Below, piece by piece: positions 53,212 through 61,579 of a DNA stretch of 64,000 nucleotides; the first letter of the stretch is position 1; each line of letters starts with the position of its first letter. The translations under genes were made by a program, and so were the position numbers. The stretch spans positions 1,240,001-1,304,000 of the forward strand of contig CP026600.1 in assembly GCA_003288255.1 (NCBI GenBank), in the 5' to 3' direction. The DNA is from Clostridiaceae bacterium 14S0207. GTDB taxonomy: Bacteria > Bacillota > Clostridia > Clostridiales > Clostridiaceae. The notes below the pieces were generated by a model, which worked only from the letters and a program-made list of their open reading frames with translations, had not been told where the DNA came from and ran no database searches.

Positions 53212-54207
53212 ATGGCAATGAATAAAAGAATTTATGGAGTATTAGGTATTGCATCAATAATGAGTAATTGGAATGCTGACTTTACAGGTTATCCAAAAAC
53301 AATTTCAACTGGTGAGATATTTGGAAGTGATAAAGCATTTAAATATCCAATAAAGAAAATGTGGGATCAAGAAGGCGAAAAGGTTTTATATATAAAATCT
53401 ATGAAATTACAATATGATAAAAATGGAGTTAGTGAATTAATACCAAGATCTTTAAAAGAAAGATATGAATACTTATTTGAAAAAGATAAAACAAATGAAG
53501 TAGATAAGAAAGATAGTAAAAAGGATACTAAAAAAGATGGAAAAGAAGTTTTAACTAATTTATTTAACGCTATAGATGTTAAAAACTTTGGAGCAACTTT
53601 TGCAGAGGAAGGAAATAATATATCTATAACGGGTGCTGTACAAATAGGTCAAGGATTTAATAAATATGAAGATTCATATGCAGAAGAACAACAAATTTTA
53701 TCACCTTTTAGAGATGCATCAGAAAAGAAAAGCAAAAAAGACAATCAAGATAAGGAAGATGCTAAGGCATCAACTTTAGGAACAAAAATTGTTAGTAATG
53801 AAGCTCATTACTTTTATCCATTTGTAATAAATCCAACTGCTTATGATGAGTTTAAAGAAATAGGGGTAACAGGTGGATATGAAGAAGAAGACTATAAAAA
53901 GTTTAAAAATGCAGCTTTAGTTGCAGCAACATCTTTTAATACAAATGCAAAAATTGGTTGTGAAAATGAGTTTGCATTATTTGTGGAAACAGAAGAGGAT
54001 TTATATTTACCTAATTTAAGTAAATTCATTTCTTTTGAAAAAGAAGGCCCAAAAGGGGTTATTAATTTAAACTGTGGAAATTTATTAAGAGAATTAAAAG
54101 AAAAAATAAAGTCAGTAGAAATTTACTATAACCCATATACCACTATTTTAAATAGTGATGTAGAAGGAGCTAAATTATTTAATATCTTTACTAAGGCAGA
54201 GGTATAA
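53212..54207 (+). CDS. cas7: Cas7, Cascade backbone subunit
   Basis: 331 residues from the ATG at 53212 (AAGGAGGAAAATTAAA), 1 bp after the cas8b stop. An earlier in-frame ATG at 53182 lies within cas8b and before the ribosome binding site. RIYGVLGIASIMSNWNADFT and NNISITGAVQIGQGFNKYED are typical of type I-B Cas7 (Csh2-like). Several copies coat the crRNA spacer. A long Lys/Asp-rich insert (about 94-115) is surface loop material. Confidence 0.93.
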   Translation: MAMNKRIYGVLGIASIMSNWNADFTGYPKTISTGEIFGSDKAFKYPIKKMWDQEGEKVLYIKSMKLQYDKNGVSELIPRSLKERYEYLFEKDKTNEVDKKDSKKDTKKDGKEVLTNLFNAIDVKNFGATFAEEGNNISITGAVQIGQGFNKYEDSYAEEQQILSPFRDASEKKSKKDNQDKEDAKASTLGTKIVSNEAHYFYPFVINPTAYDEFKEIGVTGGYEEEDYKKFKNAALVAATSFNTNAKIGCENEFALFVETEEDLYLPNLSKFISFEKEGPKGVINLNCGNLLRELKEKIKSVEIYYNPYTTILNSDVEGAKLFNIFTKAEV

Positions 54208-54209
54208 TT

Positions 54210-54983
54210 ATGAAGGTATTAAAGTTTCAACTAAGTGGTAAGACAGCATTCTTTAAGAAACCAGATGTAAACACATATCTATACTTTACATATGGAAATA
54301 TTCACAAAGTAAGTTTACTTGGAATCCTAGGTGCTATTATGGGTTATAAAGGTTATAATAGTCAATGCAATAAATTATATAAAGAAAAAAAGGAGATTTC
54401 CATTTATCCTGAGTTCTATAATAAACTTAAGCATATAAAAGTTGGAATTGTTCCTTTAACTAATAAGGGATATATTCTAAAGAAAGTACAAACTTTCAAT
54501 AATTCCGTAGGATATGCTTCAAAAGAACAAGGTGGAAATTTAATTGTTAAAGAGCAATGGCTTGAAAATCCTATTTGGGATATATATATTATTATTGAAG
54601 ATGAGATTACAGAAGAATTAGCTAATCAAATTAAAAATTGTTGTTTTAAATATATACCTTATTTAGGGAAAAATGATCATTTAGCTAATATAAATAAGGT
54701 AGAAATATTAGAAAATATAGAAGAGATAAAGGACGTTGAAAAAATAGACAGTTTATTTATTAAAAAGCATTTTCATCTTGATTTAGAGGAAGATGACGAT
54801 GATGAAGAGGCAGAGGAAATATGGAAGTATGAAGAAAACCTACCTATAGGTTTAGAAGAAAATACAAATAAATATGAATTAGAAACTTTTAATATGACTA
54901 ATACTTATGCACAAAAAATATTATCAGAAAATAATGAAAATTTAATTTGTAGGATTCATAACAAAAATATATTTTTCTTTTAA
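54210..54983 (+). CDS. cas5: Cas5, Cascade subunit binding the crRNA handle
   Basis: 257 residues, 2 bp after cas7. The N terminus (VLKFQLSGKTAFFKKPDVNT followed by YTYGNIHKVSLLGILGAIMG in pattern) is the Cas5b signature. A very acidic insert (LDLEEDDDDEEAEEIW) lies at about 191-207. The protein caps the 5' handle and contacts Cas8b. The stop codon lies inside a perfect 18 bp hairpin that separates it from cas3. Confidence 0.92.
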   Translation: MKVLKFQLSGKTAFFKKPDVNTYLYFTYGNIHKVSLLGILGAIMGYKGYNSQCNKLYKEKKEISIYPEFYNKLKHIKVGIVPLTNKGYILKKVQTFNNSVGYASKEQGGNLIVKEQWLENPIWDIYIIIEDEITEELANQIKNCCFKYIPYLGKNDHLANINKVEILENIEEIKDVEKIDSLFIKKHFHLDLEEDDDDEEAEEIWKYEENLPIGLEENTNKYELETFNMTNTYAQKILSENNENLICRIHNKNIFFF

Positions 54984-55020
54984 ATTAAAGGGAGACTTTG
55001 TATCTCCCTTTAATTTAAAA
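54978..55020 (+). promoter_or_regulatory. Perfect 18 bp hairpin between cas5 and cas3
   Basis: The arm 54978-54995 pairs with 55003-55020 without a mismatch, around the 7 nt loop CTTTGTA. No T run follows, so it is not a standard terminator on the plus strand. It may protect the Cascade mRNA 3' end or reduce cas3 expression. Confidence 0.7.
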
Positions 55021-55073
55021 GAAAAATTCATTACTTAACATAACATTTAAAATAAAAAATAAGGAGTGTAAAA

Positions 55074-57740
55074 ATGTATTTTGAAGGAATAAAGAAATTT
55101 GAAATAAAAAAATTTATAAAAGATCCAGAAAATATATATGCTCATATAAATAATAATGATGAATTTTCAGATTTAGATAAAAGTACTGATACTCATAAAA
55201 ATGAAAATATATCCAAAATGGAAACTTTAGAGGAGCATTTAGATAAAAGTTTAAAATATTTATTCAAGGTCTTTCAATGTAAAAAGCTATATAAAGTTTT
55301 TATAAAATTTGAAAAAATGTTATGCAAAGATTTTAATCAGCATGAAATAACTTTATTTAGAGAAATGCTTTTAAATGTAATTTACATGCATGATATAGGT
55401 AAAATAAACATTTGTTTTCAAAGAAATAAAATGAAAAATAAGTACTGGAAAAATGATAAAGCAATAGGGATTAACAATTCCAAACATTCTTGTTTATCCG
55501 CTTTAATTTATATGGACTATTTTTATAAGAAAATAAAAGAGGATGAAAATTTAACTAATAAAAAAAATAAGAAAAAATTAAAAGTATTTATGATTTTAAA
55601 TGCGTATATAATATCAAAACATCATGGTGGATTAGATAAAATAGAAAATTTTAAAAATAAATTATTAGATTCAGATGAAGAAGGAAATAGATTATGTAAT
55701 AGAGAACTATGTATTTTTGAAGATATCTATAAAGAAACTATAAAGTTTAGTCAAAACGACAATATATTGAAAAATTTGTTTAAAAATTTTGAAATCAATA
55801 TGGAGCAATATGAAGAGGAAGAGAAAAACATATCAATTGTATATTACATATATGAAAGGCTACTACTATCAATATTAGTTTCTTGTGATTATTATAGCAC
55901 CTCAGAATTTAAAAATGGTTGTGAAATAAAAGATTTTGGTGAAATAGAAAACATAGAAAGATTTTATGATGAATTTAATAAAACAAATATAGTAAAAAAT
56001 ACAAGAGAGTATGAAAGTAAGGAATATGGAAAAATAAATAATTTTTCAAATATTAATGATATAAATATTTTAAGAAAAGAAATGTTCCTCGATGCTGAAA
56101 AAGAATTGCTAAATAATCTAGACAAAAATATATTTTATTTAGAAGCACCAACGGGAAGTGGTAAAAGCAATGTGGCATTTAATTTAACTTTTAAACTTAT
56201 AGAAAAAAACAAGGATTTAAATAAACTAGTGTATGTATATCCATTTAATACTCTAGTAGAACAAAACATAAGAACTATAGGAAATATATTTACTGATAAA
56301 GAAATATTAAATGATGTAGCAGTAATAAATTCCATAGTACCTATAAAAGAAAGAAAACTAAAAGATGAAGAAGAACCCAATTATAATAAATCAGTACTTG
56401 ATAGACAATTCTTACATTATCCAATGATATTAACAACCCACGTAAGTTTATTTAACTATTTATTTGGAACATCTAAAGAAGATATCTTTCCATTAGCACA
56501 GCTATGTAATAGTGTAATAGTTTTAGATGAAATCCAAAGTTATAATAATTATATATGGAAAGAAATCATAATGTTCTTGAATTATTATTCAGAAATTTTA
56601 AATATTAAGTTTATAATAATGTCTGCAACTTTACCTAACTTAGATATTTTAATTGATACAGAGAGCCATACAACTAATTTAATCCTTAATAGAGAAAAAT
56701 ATTTTAATCATAAACTTTTTAAAGAAAGAGTAAAATTAGACTATTCTTTAGTAGATGAAGAGAAGAATAATAAAGAAGAGTATTTAGAAAACTTGTTAAA
56801 TCATATTGTTAAAACTTCAAATGAATCAAATAAAAATATACTTGTTGAATTTATAAGTAAAGTTACCGCAAATGAATTTTATGAAATGTTAGTTGAATAT
56901 AAGGATATAAATGGATTAGGTCATAATGATAAAAGAGAAGTTGAACTTATAACAGGTGATGACAACATTGTTGATAGAAATAATATTATTAATAAAATAA
57001 CTAAAGAAAAAAAGAAAAATATTATTTTAGTAGCAACACAGGTTATTGAAGCTGGAGTTGATATTGATATGGATATAGGATACAAAGATATATCTATACT
57101 TGATTGTGATGAACAATTTTTGGGAAGAATAAATAGAAGTGCATTAAAAAAGGAAAAAGGAATAGTATATTTTTTCAACATAGACAGTGCTGCAGAAATT
57201 TATAGACATGATTATAGAAAAAACGGTGATTGGACATTAAATTCTCAAAAATATAATACTCGTCAATGGTTAGAAAATAAGGAGTTTAATAAATTTTATG
57301 AGCAGGTATTAAAAAAAATTAATGAAAAGGGAAATAAGATAAGTGAGGGTGGAATAAAATACTTTATTAAGAAATATGTAAATAAATTAGATTATATAGA
57401 AGTAAGAGATAAAATGAAGCTAATTGATGATGATGAACTTCAGTGCAAAGTATTCTTCGATAGAGATATTTTATTAGATAGTGGAGAAATTTTAAGCGGT
57501 AAAAATGTATGGAATGCTTATATAAACTTATTAAAAGACAATGTTTTGACTTATTCTGAGAAGAAAGTAAAGCTTTCTAAAATATTAAGCCAAATGAACT
57601 ATTTTATATACAAGGTTCGTAAAAATGATTTTAACTATAATGAGAAATTAGGGGAAATTTACTATATAGAAGATGGAGAGCAGTATTTCGAAAATGGAAA
57701 GTTTAATAGAAAGAGATTTAATGAAGGATTGTTTTGTTAA
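55074..57740 (+). CDS. cas3: Cas3 nuclease-helicase (HD plus DExD/H)
   Basis: 888 residues. The HD nuclease domain has MHDIGK with HD at residues 106-107, KHSCLSA near 143 and ISKHHGGLD near 183. The helicase has Walker A (EAPTGSGKSN, from residue 357), VLDEIQ near 484, MSATLPN near 515, and motif VI in ATQVIEAGVDIDMD and QFLGRINR. It is recruited by target-bound Cascade and degrades the displaced strand. The ribosome binding site is AAGGAGTGTAAAA, 90 bp after cas5, the largest gap in the operon. Confidence 0.97.
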   Translation: MYFEGIKKFEIKKFIKDPENIYAHINNNDEFSDLDKSTDTHKNENISKMETLEEHLDKSLKYLFKVFQCKKLYKVFIKFEKMLCKDFNQHEITLFREMLLNVIYMHDIGKINICFQRNKMKNKYWKNDKAIGINNSKHSCLSALIYMDYFYKKIKEDENLTNKKNKKKLKVFMILNAYIISKHHGGLDKIENFKNKLLDSDEEGNRLCNRELCIFEDIYKETIKFSQNDNILKNLFKNFEINMEQYEEEEKNISIVYYIYERLLLSILVSCDYYSTSEFKNGCEIKDFGEIENIERFYDEFNKTNIVKNTREYESKEYGKINNFSNINDINILRKEMFLDAEKELLNNLDKNIFYLEAPTGSGKSNVAFNLTFKLIEKNKDLNKLVYVYPFNTLVEQNIRTIGNIFTDKEILNDVAVINSIVPIKERKLKDEEEPNYNKSVLDRQFLHYPMILTTHVSLFNYLFGTSKEDIFPLAQLCNSVIVLDEIQSYNNYIWKEIIMFLNYYSEILNIKFIIMSATLPNLDILIDTESHTTNLILNREKYFNHKLFKERVKLDYSLVDEEKNNKEEYLENLLNHIVKTSNESNKNILVEFISKVTANEFYEMLVEYKDINGLGHNDKREVELITGDDNIVDRNNIINKITKEKKKNIILVATQVIEAGVDIDMDIGYKDISILDCDEQFLGRINRSALKKEKGIVYFFNIDSAAEIYRHDYRKNGDWTLNSQKYNTRQWLENKEFNKFYEQVLKKINEKGNKISEGGIKYFIKKYVNKLDYIEVRDKMKLIDDDELQCKVFFDRDILLDSGEILSGKNVWNAYINLLKDNVLTYSEKKVKLSKILSQMNYFIYKVRKNDFNYNEKLGEIYYIEDGEQYFENGKFNRKRFNEGLFC

Positions 57741-57759
57741 TCTTAGGTGAGGTGAATTT

Positions 57760-58254
57760 ATGAAAGTAAACGGTACATTAATAAATTACTATTTTCATTG
57801 TAAAAGGCAATGTTGGCTTCATGGTAATAGAATAAATTTAGAACATGAAAGTGAAAATGTTAATATAGGAAAAGCAATTCATAAACTAGAGGAAGAAAAA
57901 TCAAAAAGTACTGAGATTTCTATAGAGAATATAAAGATAGATAAGATTTCAAAAGAGTATTTAACAGAAATTAAAAAGTCTGATGCAGATGTAGAAGCTG
58001 CTAAATGGCAACTTTTATTGTATCTAAAGATTTTAAAGGATAAAGGAATAGAGAGAAAAGGTAAATTAGAATTTAAAGAAAAAAATAAGACAGATAAGAA
58101 AATAGTGTATGTAGAACTAGGAAATGAAGAGATCAATGAGTTAAATAAAATTATAAAGGAAGTTGAAAAATTGGTAAATATGAAAAATGCACCTGATGTT
58201 ATAAATGATAAAAAGTGTAAAAAATGTGCCTATTATGAATACTGTTATATATAA
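57760..58254 (+). CDS. cas4: Cas4 exonuclease (4Fe-4S)
   Basis: 164 residues. FHCKRQCWLHG supplies the N-terminal cysteines (Cys14 and Cys18), and KKCKKCAYYEYC supplies Cys153, Cys156 and Cys162 for the iron-sulphur cluster. The RecB-like core includes VNIGKAIHKLEEEK and EAAKWQLLLYLKIL. Cas4 trims and selects prespacers for correct PAM and orientation. It lies directly before cas1, as usual for type I-B. Confidence 0.94.
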   Translation: MKVNGTLINYYFHCKRQCWLHGNRINLEHESENVNIGKAIHKLEEEKSKSTEISIENIKIDKISKEYLTEIKKSDADVEAAKWQLLLYLKILKDKGIERKGKLEFKEKNKTDKKIVYVELGNEEINELNKIIKEVEKLVNMKNAPDVINDKKCKKCAYYEYCYI

Positions 58255-58266
58255 GGGGTGAGGAAT

Positions 58267-59265
58267 ATGGGAAGTACTAGATATTTAACATCCATGGGAG
58301 AACTTTCAAGAAAAGATAATTCTCTTTGTTTTAGAAAAAACGGAAAAAATGTATATATACCTATAGAAAATACTAAAGAAATTTATTGTATGCAGGAGAT
58401 TTCTATTAATACTAAATTACTAGATTTCTTATCAAGAAATAAAATAGTAGTTCACTTTTTTAATTATTATGAAGGGTACTGTGGAACATTTTATCCAAGA
58501 GAATATTTAAATAGTGGAAAATTATTAGTAGGGCAAGTGAAGGCTTATGAAGAAAAACGAGAAATTATAGCGAGAAACATAGTGAGAGGTATAGGAGAAA
58601 ATATAAAAGAAGTTTTATATCATTATTATAAACATGATAAAAATGAGGTTAAGGAAACTATTGATTGGATCAAAGATGAATTCCAACAAAAGTTAGATAA
58701 AGCTAATGATATAGAAACGATAATGCAAACAGAAGGGGAGTTGTGGCAAAAGTTTTATTCAAATTTTAAATACATAATTCCAGAAGGCTTTGTTTTTAGT
58801 AAAAGAGTTAAGAGACCACCAGATAATCCTATAAATGCTATGATTTCTTTTGGTAATAGTCTAGTTTATGCTAAAACAATTACTGCTATTTATAATACTC
58901 ATTTAGATCAAAGAATTAGTTTCTTACATGAACCATCTGAAGGAAGGTTTTCATTAAGTTTAGATATTAGCGAAGTATTTAAACCTATTTTAACATTTAA
59001 GACTATATTTGAATTAGTCAATAATAAAAAAATTCAAGTTAATAAACATTTTGATAAAAAATTAAATTACTGTCTTTTAAATGAAGAGGGAAGAAAGATA
59101 TTTATAACTGCATTTGAACAACGTATGGAATCAGTATTTAAACATACAAAATTAAATAGAAAAGTAAGCTATAGAACAGCTATAAAATTGGATTGTTATA
59201 AACTTATAAAATTTATTTTGGAAGATAAGGATTTTGTACCTTTTTCATTGAAGGAGCTGAAATAG
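58267..59265 (+). CDS. cas1: Cas1 integrase (type I-B)
   Basis: 332 residues from the ATG at 58267 after AAGGGGTGAGGA; the in-frame GTG at 58258 lies inside that site. TRYLTSMGELSRKDNSLCFR opens the protein. TEGELWQKFYSNF holds the catalytic Glu, and FLHEPSEGRFSLSLDISEVF the His and Asp. With Cas2 it inserts new spacers at the leader end of an array. The stop overlaps the cas2 start by one base. Confidence 0.97.
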   Translation: MGSTRYLTSMGELSRKDNSLCFRKNGKNVYIPIENTKEIYCMQEISINTKLLDFLSRNKIVVHFFNYYEGYCGTFYPREYLNSGKLLVGQVKAYEEKREIIARNIVRGIGENIKEVLYHYYKHDKNEVKETIDWIKDEFQQKLDKANDIETIMQTEGELWQKFYSNFKYIIPEGFVFSKRVKRPPDNPINAMISFGNSLVYAKTITAIYNTHLDQRISFLHEPSEGRFSLSLDISEVFKPILTFKTIFELVNNKKIQVNKHFDKKLNYCLLNEEGRKIFITAFEQRMESVFKHTKLNRKVSYRTAIKLDCYKLIKFILEDKDFVPFSLKELK

Positions 59266-59555
59266 TGAGTAAAAATATTAATTACAATTACGCATTTTTG
59301 TTTTATGATGTAAAAGAAGAAAGAGTAAACAGGGTATTTAAAGTTTGTAAAAAGTACCTTTCACATTTTCAGAAGTCTGTATTTAGAGGAGAAATAACTC
59401 CATCAAAGTTAATACTTCTAAAAAAAGATTTAAATAAGGTTATAGATAAAAAAGAAGATTTTATATGTATAATAAAACTTTTAAATGATAAGGTTTTTGG
59501 TGAAGAAATTTTAGGAGTAAATGGTGAAAATACAGGTGAAGATTTATTTATATAA
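59265..59555 (+). CDS. cas2: Cas2, partner of Cas1
   Basis: 96 residues from a GTG that shares a base with the cas1 stop. YAFLFYDVKEERVNRVFKVC then FQKSVFRGEITPSKL is the Cas2 ferredoxin-like core with the conserved Asp after the first strand. It is the last cas gene. An IS element begins 5 bp after its stop, so the coding sequence is intact but any native terminator has been displaced. Confidence 0.95.
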   Translation: MSKNINYNYAFLFYDVKEERVNRVFKVCKKYLSHFQKSVFRGEITPSKLILLKKDLNKVIDKKEDFICIIKLLNDKVFGEEILGVNGENTGEDLFI

Positions 59556-59560
59556 TTAAG

Positions 59561-61340
59561 GGGCTGTCGCACTAAAAAATAGTGCGACAGCTTTTTGCGT
59601 AAAAAATAAATCTCCCACTCGAAAGAGTGAAAGATTTATAGTAAAATTAATATATGACAAAACATATTAATTTACATAAAAATTATACTTCAAATTTATA
59701 TTCGACTTATTCCCGATTAAGGGAAAATCAGGCTACGCCTCGTCAGATGCTGAAGATTGTATTTTATTCTTATATGAACCGTAGGTATTCTTCTAGAGAA
59801 ATGGAAAACTATTGCAAAAGGGATGTTAATTTTATGTATCTCCTAGAAGGATCGCCGGTACCAGATCATTCTACATTTGCAAGATTTCGTAGTCTTCACC
59901 TTGCTCCCTGTTCGGAAATAATTATGGCTGAAATGACAAATTTTTTTTATGACATTGGAGAAATATTAGGAGATTCTATATTTATTGATGGCACAAAGAT
60001 AGAGGCATGTGCTAATAAATATACTTTTGTTTGGAAAAAAGCAGTTTCAAAGAACTTACAGAAATTGCTTTCTAAATTAGCTGATTTAGTAGCTGAATGT
60101 GAAGAACTTTATGGAATAAAACTTATATATGAAAACAAAGTAAAAATAAAGCATGTAAAGAAGCTACGCAAACAACTTTACTCTTTGAAACAAAAAGAAA
60201 ATATCCAATTTGTACATGGATGTGGCAAAAGAAAAACTCCTATTCAACGTTCTATTGAAAAACTCGAAGGGTATCTTGGTAAGTTAAGAGAATATACGCA
60301 GAAAATCTATACCTGCGGTAAATGTAATAGTTATTCTAAGACAGATAAAGATGCAACTTTTATGAGAATGAAAGAAGATGCTATGAGAAATGGTCAGTTA
60401 AAACCAGGTTACAATGTTCAGCATGGAGTAGATTCTGAATATATCGTATGGCTTACTGTTGGCGATCAGCCTACGGATACAACAATATTAATTCCATTTA
60501 TAAAAGTATGGAGAATTTTTTGCACTTTAAGTATTTTAAAATTGTTGCGGATGCGGGGTATGAAAGTGAAGAAAATTATGTTTATATTAAAGATAATGAA
60601 CAGTTATCATATATTAAACCAGCAAATTATGAAATTTCAAAAACAAGGAAATATAAAAATGATATAAGTAGAATAAGCAACATGGATTATACCGTATTAG
60701 GTGATTATTATACTTGTAAAAATAATAAAAAACTAATAGTAAATAAGACAATAAAAAGAAAAAGCAAGACAGGCTATACAAGTGAAAAAACAATTTATAC
60801 TTGTGAAAACTGTAGTAATTGTGTTTACAAGAGTAAATGCATAAAAGGTCATAATAGCAAAACACCCTTAGAAGAAAGAGTTAAAAATATTGAAGTATCA
60901 AAGCTATTTAATATGCTTCGCAAAGAGAATCTTGAAAGAATTGTAAGTGAAGAAGGATACCAGTTAAGAATGAATCGGAGCATTCAAGCTGAAGGTTCTT
61001 TTGCAGAAATCAAACAAGATATGAGATTTCGTAGATATCTAAGTAAAAGAAATGTTTTGGCTGAAAGTATGCTATTAGCAATGGCACATAACATAAATAA
61101 GCTACATAATAAAATTCAGGCAGATAGAACTGGAACACACCTTTTTTCACTTAAAAAAGGTGCCTAATTTTAAAATATTAAAACTCTACAAGTCAAAAAA
61201 GCCTTAATACCAAAGGCTTATTAAAGTGCGACATTTTTAAATTATTAAGCTTATAGAAGGTAAAATATTATTAAATTTTCTATAAAACACAAAAAAATGC
61301 TGCCGCATTAGTATAAATTTTTATGCTAATGCGACAGCCC
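59561..61340. mobile_element. IS1182-family insertion sequence, about 1780 bp
   Basis: Left end GGGCTGTCGCACTA and right end (reverse complement) GGGCTGTCGCATTAGC form terminal inverted repeats. Each end also folds on itself (left: GTCGCAC/GTGCGAC). It separates cas2 from the leader of array 2. No obvious target duplication is visible. The transposase gene is frameshifted. Confidence 0.85.
59654..61167 (+). pseudogene. IS1182-family transposase, frameshifted
   Basis: The first frame (MTKHINLHKNYTSNLYSTYS) carries the N-terminal domain, DSIFIDGTKIEACANKYTFV and the region up to DQPTDTTILIPF. It then loses frame near 60500, where ATAAAAGTATGG appears to lack one A. The second frame continues from about 60505 with KIVADAGYESEENYVYIKDN, a Cys cluster (TCENCSNCVYKSKC), and the catalytic Glu region QAEGSFAEIKQDMRFRRYL to 61167. 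The element is therefore probably unable to move without help in trans. Confidence 0.88.
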
Positions 61341-61345
61341 AAAAA

Positions 61346-61579
61346 ATTTAAACTTGTAGTCTTTATAGATTACAAGTTGTTTTTTAGGATTAAATACTAA
61401 GATTTTTACCAGCCAATACCTTAGTTAAATCTAATAAAACCATTGATTTAACTAAGGTTACACAGATCTTATTGAAAATAAACAAAATTTTAAAATCACC
61501 TGGTAAAAAATCTTGAAAATCCTTGACAAATCTAGCTTTAAGAGTAAACTATAAATTAAGGAATGGCTTAATTCCAGTG
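61346..61579 (+). promoter_or_regulatory. Leader of CRISPR array 2
   Basis: Homologous to the array 1 leader over its full length, with the last 90 bp nearly identical. It keeps the hairpin (ACTTGTAGTCTTTATA/TACAAGT then T residues), the TTGACA (61523-61528) and the block before the first repeat. The IS element ends 5 bp upstream, so the leader itself is whole. Confidence 0.85.

Noticed and set aside
60500-60512. Programmed frameshift in the IS1182 transposase
   Set aside because: The site ATAAAAGTATGG has no in-phase X XXY YYZ heptamer, and IS1182 transposases are normally one ORF. A lost A is the simpler explanation.
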